From positions 616,001 to 680,000 of the forward strand of contig NZ_CP103965.1 in assembly GCF_024970185.1 (NCBI RefSeq): a stretch of DNA of 64,000 bases, written 5' to 3'. Numbering within the stretch: the stretch's first letter is position 1; each line of letters opens with the position of its first letter. The DNA is from Pseudomonas sp. N3-W (GTDB taxonomy: Bacteria; Pseudomonadota; Gammaproteobacteria; Pseudomonadales; Pseudomonadaceae). Positions 31,161-40,146 of this stretch are shown one piece after another. A model generated the notes under the pieces. That model had not been told where the DNA came from, did not search any database, and saw nothing but the letters and a program-made list of their open reading frames with translations. The position numbers and the translations under genes were made by a program.

Positions 31161-33647
31161 ATGCCTGACCTGCTCGACCGTTACCCGCTGACAGCGGGCA
31201 CTTATCACGAACTGCTCGATGACAGCGGCGCGGTGCGCCCGCACTGGCGCCGCCTGTTCGACCAATTGCAACGCAGCACGCCGACACAATTGGTGCAGCG
31301 TCAGGCGCTGCTGACCCGCCAGATCCAGGAAAACGGCGTGACGTACAACGTCTACGCCGACCCCAAGGGGGCTGATCGGCCGTGGGAACTGGACCTGCTG
31401 CCGCATGTGATCGCCGCTGAAGAATGGCAGCAGCTGTCGGCGGGCATTGCCCAGCGGGCGCGTCTGCTCAATGCGGTGCTGGCGGACTTGTACGGCCCGC
31501 AACGCTTGATCGCCGAGGGCTTGTTGCCGGCGGAGCTGGTCTTCGGTCACAACAACTTCCTCTGGCCCTGCCAGGGCATTGCGCCGCCCGACGGGGCCTT
31601 TCTGCATCTGTACGCCGTGGATCTGGCACGCGCGCCGGACGGTCGCTGGTGGGTCACGGCAGACCGCACACAGGCGCCTTCCGGGGCTGGGTATGCGTTG
31701 GAAAATCGCACCATCGTGTCCCGGGCCTTTCCCGAGTTGTACCGCGATCTGAAAGTGCAGCACCTGGCGGGTTTTTTCCGCACCCTGCAGGAAACCCTGG
31801 CCCGTCAGGCGCCGAGCGACGACGACGCGCCACTGGTGGTGCTGCTGACGCCGGGGCGCTTCAACGAAAGCTATTTCGAACATCTGTACCTGGCGCGCCA
31901 GCTCGGTTATCCGCTGGTCGAAGGCGGCGACCTGACGGTGCGCGACGCCACGGTCTACCTGAAAACCCTGAGCGGCCTGCGCCGGGTTCACGCGATCATG
32001 CGTCGGCTGGACGATGATTTCTGCGACCCGCTGGAGTTGCGTACCGACTCGGCGCTCGGCGTGCCGGGCCTGCTCGAAGCTGTGCGTCAGGGGCGGGTGT
32101 TGGTGGCCAATGCCCTGGGCAGCGGCGTGCTGGAGTCGCCGGGGCTGCTGGGTTTTCTGCCGAGGATCAATCAATTCCTGTTTGGTGAAGAACTGATCCT
32201 GCCGTCCATTGCCACCTGGTGGTGCGGTGAAGCGCCGGTGCTGGCCCAGGCTCTGGAAAAACTGCCCGAGCTGCTGATCAAACCGGCGTTTCCATCACAG
32301 AGCTTCGCGCCGGTATTTGGTCGTGACTTGAGTGAAAAACAGCGCCAGGCGCTCGCCGAGCGCATGCAGGCGCGACCTTATGCCTATGTGGCGCAAGCAT
32401 TGGCTCAGCTTTCACAGGCACCGATCTGGCAGCCGGAGGACGGTCAGCTGCAACCCCGCGCCATCGGCATGCGTGTCTACGCGGTCGCCAGCCATGACGG
32501 TTATCGGGTGCTGCCCGGTGGCCTGACCCGTGTGGCTGCCGAAGCGGACGCGGAAGTGGTGTCGATGCAACGCGGCGGTGCCAGCAAAGACACCTGGGTG
32601 TTGGGTGAGCGGGCGCCGAGCGGCGAACAATGGAAAACCCAGCGCGCAATCGGCGTCCATGATCTGGTTCGGCGCGACCCGTATTTGCCATCGAGGGTGG
32701 TGGAAAACCTGTTCTGGTTCGGCCGTTACTGTGAACGTTGTGATGACAGCGCGCGGCTGCTGCGGATCATGCTCGCGCGTTATGTGGATGGCGACGACCC
32801 GCAAGCCTTGCAGGCCGCCGTCGACCTTGGCGAGCGTCTGCACCTGTTGCCGGACGAGGGCGAATTGCCGGAGCGTCTGCTGGCCGCTTTGCTCGGTGAT
32901 GACTGGCCGTTCAGCCTGCGTTCCAACCTGCAACGCCTGCAATGGGCCGCCTCGCAAGTGCGCGGCAAGCTGTCGCGGGAAAACTGGCAGGCGCTGGTGG
33001 AGTTGCAACGCGAGGCCCTGGAGTTGGAAACCGAGGAGCCGGACTTCGGTGAGCTGTTGGACTTCCTAAACCGACTGGTGATGTCGTTGGCGGCTCTGTC
33101 CGGTTTTGCCCTGGACGACATGACGCGAGATGAAGGCTGGCGTTTCCTGATGATTGGCCGGCGGATCGAACGTCTGCAGTTTCTCAGCGCCAGCCTCGCG
33201 GCGTTTTTGCGGGGTACGGGGCCCTTTGATCAGGCCGGGCTGGAGTGGCTGCTGGAGCTGGGCAACAGCAGCATCACCTACCGCTCGCGGTATCTGGCGG
33301 TGGCGCAATTGATTCCGGTACTAGACCTGTTGCTGCTGGACGAGCAGAACCCCCACGCAGTGCTGTTCCAGTTGAAACTGGTGACCCGCACCTTGAAACG
33401 CCTGAACGACGACTTTGGCGCGCCCCGTGAGACCGGTTTGCCGCAATGGGTAGAGCGTCTGGCACGCTTCGATCTCGACTGCCTGGAAAATCCGCTGTTC
33501 GGCGAGGCCAGTGTCCACGCCGCCATCGAGGGGCTGGCGGACTTGCTGCAAGAGATCGCCGATGCCAGCGGCCAGGTGTCAGACCGTCTGGCCTTGCGCC
33601 ATTTCGCCCATGTCGATGATGTCAGCCAACGCACGGTGTCCGTCTGA
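31161..33647 (+). CDS. circularly permuted type 2 ATP-grasp protein fused to alpha-E domain
   Basis: 828 residues from ATG 31161 (MPDLLDRYPL); ATG 31140 would add seven residues without a ribosome site. About residues 1-480 form the circularly permuted ATP-grasp module (DUF404/DUF407; VFGHNNFLWPCQGI, LTPGRFNESYFEHLYLARQLGYPLVEGGDL, LPSIATWWCGE). About 505-820 form the helical alpha-E domain (DUF403; PSRVVENLFWFGRYCERCDD start). In many bacteria these are separate adjacent genes; here they are one chain. ATP-grasp folds form amide bonds through acyl-phosphates; the substrate is unknown. The stop overlaps the next start. Confidence 0.88.
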   Translation: MPDLLDRYPLTAGTYHELLDDSGAVRPHWRRLFDQLQRSTPTQLVQRQALLTRQIQENGVTYNVYADPKGADRPWELDLLPHVIAAEEWQQLSAGIAQRARLLNAVLADLYGPQRLIAEGLLPAELVFGHNNFLWPCQGIAPPDGAFLHLYAVDLARAPDGRWWVTADRTQAPSGAGYALENRTIVSRAFPELYRDLKVQHLAGFFRTLQETLARQAPSDDDAPLVVLLTPGRFNESYFEHLYLARQLGYPLVEGGDLTVRDATVYLKTLSGLRRVHAIMRRLDDDFCDPLELRTDSALGVPGLLEAVRQGRVLVANALGSGVLESPGLLGFLPRINQFLFGEELILPSIATWWCGEAPVLAQALEKLPELLIKPAFPSQSFAPVFGRDLSEKQRQALAERMQARPYAYVAQALAQLSQAPIWQPEDGQLQPRAIGMRVYAVASHDGYRVLPGGLTRVAAEADAEVVSMQRGGASKDTWVLGERAPSGEQWKTQRAIGVHDLVRRDPYLPSRVVENLFWFGRYCERCDDSARLLRIMLARYVDGDDPQALQAAVDLGERLHLLPDEGELPERLLAALLGDDWPFSLRSNLQRLQWAASQVRGKLSRENWQALVELQREALELETEEPDFGELLDFLNRLVMSLAALSGFALDDMTRDEGWRFLMIGRRIERLQFLSASLAAFLRGTGPFDQAGLEWLLELGNSSITYRSRYLAVAQLIPVLDLLLLDEQNPHAVLFQLKLVTRTLKRLNDDFGAPRETGLPQWVERLARFDLDCLENPLFGEASVHAAIEGLADLLQEIADASGQVSDRLALRHFAHVDDVSQRTVSV

Positions 33648-34537
33648 TGAGTGCCCGTTACCAGATTTTCCACGACACGCATTACCACTACGACAGCCCG
33701 GTGTCGCTGGCTCAGCAACTGGCCCATCTGTGGCCACGGGCCTGCGACTGGCAGCGCTGCACCACGCAGCAATTGCTGATCAGCCCGGAGCCGACATCGC
33801 GCCGGGATGAACTGGATGTGTTTGGCAATCCGCTGACCCGGCTGGCGTTCGAGCGGCCCCATGATGAGTTGCTGGTGAATGCCCAACTGAGCGTCGAGGT
33901 GCTGGCTCGTCCGGTGCTGGATTTCAACCAGTCACCGGCCTGGGAGTCCACTCGCAGTGCGCTGACGTACAGCGGCCAGCCCCTGTCGCAGGGGGTGCTG
34001 GAAGCCTGTCGTTACCGGTTCGAATCGCCTTATGTGCATTTGAAACGCAACTTCGTCGAGTTTTCCGAGAGCTGTTTTCCACCCGGTCGTCCGCTGTTGC
34101 TGGGCGTCCAGGCGCTGATGCAGAAGATCTTCAGCGAGTTCACCTTCGATGCCGAAGCCACTCAGGTGGCAACGCCACTGGTGGAAGTGCTGGAGCGGCG
34201 GCGCGGGGTGTGTCAGGACTTCGCCCACCTGATGCTCGCGTGTGTGCGATCCCGTGGGCTTGCGGCGCGCTATGTCAGCGGTTACCTGCTGACCCAGCCG
34301 CCACCGGGCCAGCCACGCTTGATTGGCGCCGATGCGTCGCATGCCTGGGTGTCGGTGTTTTGCCCGGTGCTGGGTTGGGTGGATTTTGACCCGACCAATA
34401 ACGTGCAACCGGCGCTGGAGCACATCACCTTGGCCTGGGGCCGGGATTTTTCCGATGTATCGCCGTTGCGCGGGGTGATTCTGGGGGGCGGCAGCCATGA
34501 CCCTGAGGTTCGGGTGACGGTGATGCCATTGGATTGA
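33647..34537 (+). CDS. transglutaminase-like cysteine peptidase family protein
   Basis: 296 residues, ATG overlapping the upstream TGA. It has its own transglutaminase N domain (FHDTHYHYDSPV) and a core with Cys189 (RRGVCQDFAH), His232 (DASHAWVSV) and an Asp in WVDFDPTNN. Its N-terminal FHDTHYHYDS resembles LHHVTHYRYD in the first gene of the operon, so the operon encodes two related catalytic domains in different contexts. No signal peptide. Role inferred as hydrolysing or transferring the amide made by the ATP-grasp partner. Confidence 0.88.
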   Translation: MSARYQIFHDTHYHYDSPVSLAQQLAHLWPRACDWQRCTTQQLLISPEPTSRRDELDVFGNPLTRLAFERPHDELLVNAQLSVEVLARPVLDFNQSPAWESTRSALTYSGQPLSQGVLEACRYRFESPYVHLKRNFVEFSESCFPPGRPLLLGVQALMQKIFSEFTFDAEATQVATPLVEVLERRRGVCQDFAHLMLACVRSRGLAARYVSGYLLTQPPPGQPRLIGADASHAWVSVFCPVLGWVDFDPTNNVQPALEHITLAWGRDFSDVSPLRGVILGGGSHDPEVRVTVMPLD

Positions 34538-34551
34538 TTGACACAAATTCT

Positions 34552-34639
34552 GTGGGAGCGAGCCTGCTCGCGAAAGCTATCTTCCAGTCACATCAATGCT
34601 GAATGTGCCGCCGCTTTCGCGAGCAGGCTCGCTCCCACA
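34552..34639. repeat. REP pair, family A (inverted)
   Basis: GTGGGAGCGAGCCTGCTCGCGAA at 34552-34574 and inverted at 34616-34639, about 40 bases apart. It separates the transglutaminase operon from the NUDIX gene. Confidence 0.88.
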
Positions 34640-34676
34640 GGGGTGATGCGTTGAATTCGATGTTGAGGACTTATCC

Positions 34677-35054
34677 ATGTACCCGGTTTCAATCAAAGGC
34701 GTCCTGCAATCCCCCGATGGCCTCATCGTCTTGATGCTCAACGAGCGCGACGAATGGGAGTTGCCGGGTGGACGAATCGAACTGGGCGAGACAGCGCCAC
34801 AGTGTCTGGCACGGGAAATCGTCGAAGAACTGGACGTTGAAGTGAGGGTCGGCGAGCCGCTGGATTCGTATCTGTTCGAGGTCATCCCCGGCAAGCACGT
34901 ATTCATTTCCACCTACCGCTGCCAGTTGCTGGGCGGTTTTGTGCCGACGGTCAGTCATGAACACAAGGAAATCGGGCTGTTCGATCCGGCGCAGTTGCCG
35001 GCCAATCTGCCCAAGGGGTATCGCGATTCGATCAACAAGGCGTTGGGCCTGTGA
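34677..35054 (+). CDS. NUDIX hydrolase
   Basis: 125 residues. The Nudix box G-x5-E-x7-RE-U-x-EE is present in GRIELGETAPQCLAREIVEEL; the usual Gly after EE-x is Asp. It should hydrolyse a nucleoside diphosphate linked to another moiety in a metal-dependent reaction; substrate cannot be read. ATG 34677 is in context TTATCC-ATG with GAGGA upstream. It stands alone between a REP pair and a convergent small gene. Confidence 0.88.
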   Translation: MYPVSIKGVLQSPDGLIVLMLNERDEWELPGGRIELGETAPQCLAREIVEELDVEVRVGEPLDSYLFEVIPGKHVFISTYRCQLLGGFVPTVSHEHKEIGLFDPAQLPANLPKGYRDSINKALGL

Positions 35055-35080
35055 GGGTCAGCAGCAACGCTGCTGACCCT
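35054..35080. terminator. hairpin between convergent genes
   Basis: AGGGTCAGCAGC-AAC-GCTGCTGACCCT, a perfect 12-bp stem starting at the NUDIX stop codon. There is no T tract, so it may act as an mRNA-end stabiliser or bidirectional weak terminator. Confidence 0.45.
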
Positions 35081-35127
35081 GGACACAGATCCGGTGGGCC
35101 TGATCAGATCATCGGGCCCTGAGGGTC

Positions 35128-35319
35128 TCAGGCGTCGGGCGCCTGATCTTTCGGTGCTTCAACATCATCTTCAGCGGCCACTTCACCTTCAGTTTCAGGG
35201 TTCAGTGCGGCTGCTTCTTCTTCAGCTGTAGCTTTCTTGCGCTGAAGCTTTTCCTCTTTCTTCTGCTCCTTGGCCAAGTCTCTCTGACGTTTGGCGAAGG
35301 AATAATTGGGTTTAGCCAT
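35128..35319 (-). CDS. conserved small basic/acidic hypothetical protein
   Basis: 63 residues from ATG 35319 (MAKPNYSFAKRQRDLAKEQ), the start with GGATCGCCC upstream; the longer reading to 35412 overlaps the LOG gene and lacks support. A Lys/Arg-rich N-terminal half (KEQKKEEKLQRKK) is followed by a Glu/Asp/Ala tail; no Cys, no membrane segment, likely disordered or helical. I recognise it as a type of small protein found next to the LOG gene in Pseudomonas, without known function. Confidence 0.7.
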   Translation of the reverse strand: MAKPNYSFAKRQRDLAKEQKKEEKLQRKKATAEEEAAALNPETEGEVAAEDDVEAPKDQAPDA

Positions 35320-35387
35320 GGGCGATCCTCTGGGGTCGAAGGTGAGGTTGAGCGGCGCATATTCTGCCCTGTATCGGTGCCGAGCCG

Positions 35388-35975
35388 TTAGCCGGGTTTT
35401 TGCTCCGTCCATTTTGGCTGGACCGAGGGTTGCCAGGCATCCAGCGCATCGAGCAGGGTTTGCGGCGATTCGCTCGTTTGCAGCATGTCACGGTGCGCTT
35501 CGCGAACGAAGCCTTCGCCGACGATATGATCAAGAAAACCGTTCAATTTGCGGTAAAAGCCGTTTACTTCGAGTAAACCGAGCGGTTTGCCGTGGTAGCC
35601 GAGCTGGCCCCAGGTCCAGACTTCAAACAGTTCTTCCAGCGTACCGAGGCCGCCGGGCAGCGCGATAAATGCGTCGCTGAGTTCGGCCATCCGCGCCTTG
35701 CGCGCATGCATGCCGTCCACCACTTCCAGGCGCGTCAGGCCGCTATGGCCGATTTCCTTGTCCTTGAGGCTTTGCGGGATGATCCCGATCACCTCGCCGC
35801 CGGCCGCCAGCGCAGCATCGGCGACAATCCCCATCAGCCCGACCGCGCCGCCGCCATAGACCAGGGTCAGCTTGCGTTCGGCCAATGCGCGCCCCAGGGC
35901 GACAGCCGCTTCACGATAAGCCGGGTGGGTGCCGGTGCTGGCACCGCAAAATACACAAACGGATGCGATAGACAT
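35388..35975 (-). CDS. LOG family protein (putative nucleoside 5'-monophosphate phosphoribohydrolase)
   Basis: 195 residues, Rossmann-like fold with [11 protein letters not shown] near the N-terminus and the family signature [12 protein letters not shown]. Formerly called lysine decarboxylase-like; characterised members release free base from cytokinin ribotides or AMP. The N-terminal [11 protein letters not shown] is typical. Single transcription unit with the small downstream gene. Confidence 0.88.
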   Translation of the reverse strand: MSIASVCVFCGASTGTHPAYREAAVALGRALAERKLTLVYGGGAVGLMGIVADAALAAGGEVIGIIPQSLKDKEIGHSGLTRLEVVDGMHARKARMAELSDAFIALPGGLGTLEELFEVWTWGQLGYHGKPLGLLEVNGFYRKLNGFLDHIVGEGFVREAHRDMLQTSESPQTLLDALDAWQPSVQPKWTEQKPG

Positions 35976-36034
35976 GCCTTACTCCATGCTCAGGGTGAAT
36001 ACAGAGTAAAGGCAGGCGGGCCGCGCTCCAAGGG

Positions 36035-36124
36035 TCAAGCTTCGCGGCGAGGTGTTTCATAAGTGCCGCTGGCACCACAGGCGTAGGCGGCAAGCAAACT
36101 GCACAACAGGCTGTTGAAGGTCAT
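36035..36124 (-). CDS. possible small protein (29 residues), signal-peptide-like
   Basis: Reading on the minus strand from ATG 36124: MTFNSLLCSLLAAYACGASG and a short polar end, stop at 36035-36037. A GGAG lies 9 bases before the start. The hydrophobic core SLLCSLLAAYAC resembles a short membrane or lipoprotein-signal segment. It lies 60 bases upstream of, and in the same direction as, the LOG gene, so it could be a leader peptide. No homology evidence available. Confidence 0.35.
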   Translation of the reverse strand: MTFNSLLCSLLAAYACGASGTYETPRREA

Positions 36125-36231
36125 GACCGGCACTCCAGGTGAGAGATGAGCCCTGAAGATACGGCGATGCCAAACGTCTGGCTGTTAGATTGTTTCGATG
36201 AGTGTCATAGCCTGAAAGTTGTATACAATTT

Positions 36232-36245
36232 TTGACTCAAGTCAT
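36232..36245 (+). promoter_or_regulatory. Anr/Dnr (FNR-type) box upstream of azurin
   Basis: TTGAC-TCAA-GTCAT is a near-palindrome matching TTGAY-N4-RTCAA in all but the last base, 73 bases before the azurin ATG. Azurin is known to be Anr-controlled in P. aeruginosa, which supports the function. Confidence 0.6.
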
Positions 36246-36317
36246 AGGAACTTGCGAAGATTTCAGGCAGTCTTCTGTCCATTCTCGATTTCGTTAACCC
36301 TGCCTTGGAGATTCACC

Positions 36318-36779
36318 ATGTTCGCCAAACTTGTTGCGGTATCCCTGCTGACGCTGGCCAGCAGCCAATTGATGGCTGCCGAAAAATGCGCAATCGACAT
36401 CGATTCCACCGATCAAATGTCATTCAAGCTGCCGGGTGACGCAAAAGACTTCACCATCGACAAGAGCTGCAAGACGTTCACCGTGAACCTGGCTCACTCC
36501 GGCAGCTTGCCGAAAAACGTCATGGGCCATAACTGGGTCCTGAGTAAAGCGGCGGACATGGCCCCTATCGCCACCGACGGCATGGCTGCCGGTATCGACA
36601 AGAACTACCTGAAAGACGGCGATACTCGCATCATCGCTCACACCAAAATCATCGGTGCCGGCGAGAAAGATTCGGTGACCTTCGACGTGTCGAAGCTGAC
36701 GGCTGGCGAAAGCTATGAGTTCTTCTGCTCGTTCCCGGGCCACAACTCGATGATGAGAGGCGCTGTTGTCCTGAAGTAA
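36318..36779 (+). CDS. azu: azurin (blue copper protein)
   Basis: 153 residues from ATG 36318 ([20 protein letters not shown]), with CTTGGAGA upstream; the reading from 36219 passes through the regulatory site. Signal peptide about 1-20, mature start [16 protein letters not shown]. Copper ligands are present: His in MGHNW, Cys in [12 protein letters not shown], and the His and Met of that loop; the disulfide Cys pair (KCAI, KSCKTF) is intact. Periplasmic electron carrier linked to denitrification and redox stress. Confidence 0.97.
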   Translation: MFAKLVAVSLLTLASSQLMAAEKCAIDIDSTDQMSFKLPGDAKDFTIDKSCKTFTVNLAHSGSLPKNVMGHNWVLSKAADMAPIATDGMAAGIDKNYLKDGDTRIIAHTKIIGAGEKDSVTFDVSKLTAGESYEFFCSFPGHNSMMRGAVVLK

Positions 36780-36794
36780 TCGAATCTGGCTCAT

Positions 36795-36825
36795 AAAAAA
36801 AGCGTCCACTCGGGACGCTTTTTTT
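36795..36825 (+). terminator. intrinsic terminator after azurin
   Basis: AAAAAAAGCGTCC and GGGACGCTTTTTTT around a CACTC-type loop, 16 bases past the stop. The A/T-flanked stem can work in both directions and may also serve nadE on the minus strand. Confidence 0.9.
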
Positions 36826-36882
36826 GTGCCTGACGTTTGACCGCGTCATCGTTCTTCGCGAGCAGTACAGGCGACAACAGTT

Positions 36883-37710
36883 TCAAGGCGCAAACGGCAT
36901 CACCCGCTTGTGATGGGTCTTTTTGTACGTATCACAAATGATCTTGAACGCCTCCTCACGCACCGCCTCGCCGTGCAAGAACGCATCGATCTCGGCATAC
37001 GTCACGCCATGGGAAGCTTCGTCTGGTTTGCCCGGCGACAAATCTTCCAGGTCGGCCGTCGGGATTTTCTCCACCAGCGACTCCGGTGCACCAAAGCTGC
37101 GGGCGATCGCTCGAACCTGATTTTTCACCAGACCGCTCAACGGGGCCAGGTCGCAGGCGCCATCACCGAACTTGGTGAAGAAGCCCATCACCGCCTCCGC
37201 CGCGTGATCAGTGCCGATCACCAGGCCATGGGCCGCGCCAGCAATGGTGTACTGGGCGACCATGCGCATCCGCGCCTTGGTGTTACCGAGCACGAAGTCC
37301 ACCGACACTGCGTGCTTGCCTTCGAAGGCCGCCACTTCATTGGCCAGGGATTTGACCGCCGGGCCGATGTTGACCGTGTGGCGCTCGTCCGGGGCGATGA
37401 AATCCACCGAGGCTTGGGCGTCGTGTTCATCGAACTGCGTTTCGTACGGCAGGCGCACGGCGATGAACCTGTAGCCGTTGTCACCCGTGCGCTCGCGCAA
37501 TTCACGCATGGCTCGCTGGGCCAGCAGGCCGGCGGTCAGGGAATCGACGCCACCGCTGATGCCCAGCACCAGGCTCTTGAGCCCGGAATTGACCAGGCAA
37601 TCCTGAATGAAGGTGATCCGTCGGGCGACTTCAGCCGCCAGCGCGGCGTCGTTGGCGAACGGCGGTTGAACCTTGAGCTGATCAGCAATCTCACGCTGTA
37701 CGGCTTGCAT
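36883..37710 (-). CDS. nadE: NH3-dependent NAD+ synthetase
   Basis: 275 residues from ATG 37710 ([12 protein letters not shown]); the reading to 37806 overlaps pncB. PP-loop signature [13 protein letters not shown], plus [13 protein letters not shown]-terminus as in the ammonia-dependent E. coli enzyme. It converts nicotinate adenine dinucleotide to NAD. It begins 4 bases after the pncB stop, so pncB-nadE form one operon for NAD salvage. Confidence 0.95.
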   Translation of the reverse strand: MQAVQREIADQLKVQPPFANDAALAAEVARRITFIQDCLVNSGLKSLVLGISGGVDSLTAGLLAQRAMRELRERTGDNGYRFIAVRLPYETQFDEHDAQASVDFIAPDERHTVNIGPAVKSLANEVAAFEGKHAVSVDFVLGNTKARMRMVAQYTIAGAAHGLVIGTDHAAEAVMGFFTKFGDGACDLAPLSGLVKNQVRAIARSFGAPESLVEKIPTADLEDLSPGKPDEASHGVTYAEIDAFLHGEAVREEAFKIICDTYKKTHHKRVMPFAP

Positions 37711-37714
37711 GAAC

Positions 37715-38929
37715 TCACTCCTTGCTAGAAAGGGCAGGTACTTTGAAAACATGTCGCAAATAGGCGACGAAATTCGGGTCTTTGCAGTGAGTCTTGCCAG
37801 GCTCATCGGAAATCTTTGCCACGGGTTGGCCGTTGCAGGCCGTCATTTTAAGCACGATGCTCATCGGTTCAACACCGGGAATGTCACAGGTCAGGTTAGT
37901 GCCAATGCCGAAACTGACATTGATCCGACCGCGCAACGCCCGAAATATCTCCAGAGACCTGGGCAGCGTCAGGCTGTCGGAGAACACCAGGGTCTTGCTC
38001 ATCGGGTCGATGCCGAGCTTGTGGTAGTGGGCGATGGCCTTTTCTGCCCAGAGCACCGGATCACCGGAGTCATGGCGCAGGCCGTCAAACAGCTTGGCGA
38101 AATACAGGTCGAAATCGCTCAGGAACGCATCAGTGGTGATGCAATCGGTCAGGGCGATGCCGAGCAGGCCACGGTACTCGCGAACCCAGCAATCGAGGGC
38201 GGCGATCTGGCTGTCGATCAGCCGTGGACCGAGCTGTTGATGGGCCATGATCCACTCGTGGGCCATGGTGCCCAGCGGCTTCATGTCCAGTTCCCGCGCC
38301 AGATGCACGTTACTGGTGCCGACAAAACGACCGGGGAAATCGTGCTTGAGCACATTCACCACTTCTTCCTGCACCCGGTACGAAAAGCGCCGACGGGTGC
38401 CGAAATCGGCTACCTGCAACTCGGACAATTCCTCGCTGCTGGCGTTGGCGCTCAGCCAGTCGAACTTGCGATACAGCTGCTCGCGGGCCTGCTCCAGCAC
38501 CACTTCGCGGTAGCGATAGCGATTGCGCACTTCGCTGACGATCGCCAGCAGCGGTACTTCGAACAGAATCACATGCAGCCACGGCCCGCGCAGGCGGATA
38601 AACAGCTCGCCGTTTTCGATACCGGTGTGGACGTAGCGCAGGTTGAAGCGGAACAACCCGAGAAACCGCAGGAAATCCGGCTTCATGAAGCTGATGCGCT
38701 CCATGAAACTCAACTGATCTGCGCTAAGGCTCAGCTCGGCCAGACGCTCGATCTGAAAACGGATCTCCGCCAGATAAGGGCGCAGATCCTCGCTGTTACG
38801 GCAACGAAACTCCCATTCGACTTCCACGTTCGGGTAGTTGTGCAGCACCGCCTGCATCATCGTCAGTTTGTAGAAGTCGGTGTCGAGCAGGTTCTGCACG
38901 ATGCGATCGCCAAATACGCTCTCGCTCAT
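37715..38929 (-). CDS. pncB: nicotinate phosphoribosyltransferase
   Basis: 404 residues from ATG 38929 ([24 protein letters not shown]). Conserved [12 protein letters not shown] carries the phosphorylated/catalytic His region, and [14 protein letters not shown] the PRPP/phosphate site. It makes nicotinate mononucleotide from nicotinate, PRPP and ATP. Upstream partner of nadE. The longer reading to 38980 adds a non-conserved lead. Confidence 0.95.
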   Translation of the reverse strand: MSESVFGDRIVQNLLDTDFYKLTMMQAVLHNYPNVEVEWEFRCRNSEDLRPYLAEIRFQIERLAELSLSADQLSFMERISFMKPDFLRFLGLFRFNLRYVHTGIENGELFIRLRGPWLHVILFEVPLLAIVSEVRNRYRYREVVLEQAREQLYRKFDWLSANASSEELSELQVADFGTRRRFSYRVQEEVVNVLKHDFPGRFVGTSNVHLARELDMKPLGTMAHEWIMAHQQLGPRLIDSQIAALDCWVREYRGLLGIALTDCITTDAFLSDFDLYFAKLFDGLRHDSGDPVLWAEKAIAHYHKLGIDPMSKTLVFSDSLTLPRSLEIFRALRGRINVSFGIGTNLTCDIPGVEPMSIVLKMTACNGQPVAKISDEPGKTHCKDPNFVAYLRHVFKVPALSSKE

Positions 38930-39065
38930 AACGGGGTTCTCCAGGCTGGCCGCGGTTTGTGGCCTTTGCAGCTGTTTCAATGAAGAGACTAGTGGCGCAT
39001 ATCAATGGCAGGTATTGCCAGTGATTTTTTAAACGACGCAGATCCCACATGTTCCGAGTACAGCC

Positions 39066-39971
39066 TCATATTTGTAACGGGCTATCAATCTGCTCCAACA
39101 TCCACTTCACAAAATCCCGCACCTTGGGCACCTCCGCCGCATGCTCCGGATACGCCAGGTAATACGCATCAGAACTGGGCATCGCATGTTGCCAGGGGAT
39201 GACCAGTTTGCCGTCGGCCAATTCTTCTTCCACCAGGAATCGTGGCAGCAGCGCCACGCCGCAGCCGACTTGTGCTGCGCGGATGCACATATAGAAGGTT
39301 TCGAAGCGCGGGCCGTGGTAGCTGTGTTCGGTGTGGTAGCCCTGGCTGTCGAACCAGTCGTGCCAGGCCTGGGGGCGGGAGGCGTTTTGCAGCAGGACCA
39401 GGTCGGTGAGTTGAGTCGGGTCGGTGAATGGCTGGTCCGGCAGGCTGCCGGGTGCGCAGACCGGCACCAGCTCTTCGCCGAACAGTTTCAGGCATTCAGT
39501 GCCCGGTCGTGAGCCTTGGCCGAAATAGAACGCCAGGTCGCTACGGCCTTGCAGCAAGTCATCGGCTTCCTGTTCGTTGCACAAATCCAGATGGATAGAA
39601 GGATGACGCAAGCGCCAGCCCTTCAGGCGCGGCACCAGCCAGCGGGCGCCGAAGGTCGAGGGCGTGGAAACGCGCAGGACTTCGGTCTCGCCGCCGTAGG
39701 AACGCAGGTAGTGGGTCGACATCTCCACTTGCGTGAGGATTTTTCGCACCTCAACCAGGTACAAATCGCCCGCTGGCGTCATTTGCAGGCGTCGACGCAC
39801 CCGGCGAAACAGCAGATGCTGCAACAGTTCTTCGAGTTGCGCGACCTGTTTGCTGACCGCGCTCTGGGTCAGGTTCAGCTCTTCGGCGGCCCGGGTGAAA
39901 CTCAAATGCCGGGTCACGGCTTCGAAACACTGCAAAGCGGTGATCGAGGGCAAGTGGCGTTTATTCAGCAT
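39066..39971 (-). CDS. LysR-type transcriptional regulator (GcvA-like), likely controls amaB-amaA
   Basis: 301 residues from ATG 39971 (MLNKRHLPSITALQCF). N-terminal winged helix with RHLSFTRAAEELNLTQSAVSKQV and a substrate-binding co-inducer domain beginning near VSTPSTFGARWLVPRL. Its divergent placement against amaB (175-base shared promoter region) is the usual arrangement of a LysR regulator with its target. The same LysR-amaB-amaA grouping is known in P. putida. The ligand would be expected to be a lysine/pipecolate catabolite; this is inference. Confidence 0.88.
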   Translation of the reverse strand: MLNKRHLPSITALQCFEAVTRHLSFTRAAEELNLTQSAVSKQVAQLEELLQHLLFRRVRRRLQMTPAGDLYLVEVRKILTQVEMSTHYLRSYGGETEVLRVSTPSTFGARWLVPRLKGWRLRHPSIHLDLCNEQEADDLLQGRSDLAFYFGQGSRPGTECLKLFGEELVPVCAPGSLPDQPFTDPTQLTDLVLLQNASRPQAWHDWFDSQGYHTEHSYHGPRFETFYMCIRAAQVGCGVALLPRFLVEEELADGKLVIPWQHAMPSSDAYYLAYPEHAAEVPKVRDFVKWMLEQIDSPLQI

Positions 39972-40146
39972 GGGTGGTCCCTTTTTCTTGTTTTCCTGCC
40001 GCCAGCAATGCGCAGCATGAATAAACGGAATGATATCTCGCTTAATGGTCGTTTGTTGGCGCATCAACGGGGAGCTACAACTACAGGTCTGATCAGCCGT
40101 GATAATCCGGCTGCACGTTTTCCGTTTTCTGCTTGAGGAGTGACCC

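Noticed and set aside
35911..36093. 60-residue minus-strand frame overlapping the LOG gene start
   Set aside because: No ribosome site and Pro/Arg-rich shadow composition; the 29-residue frame in the same interval has better signals.
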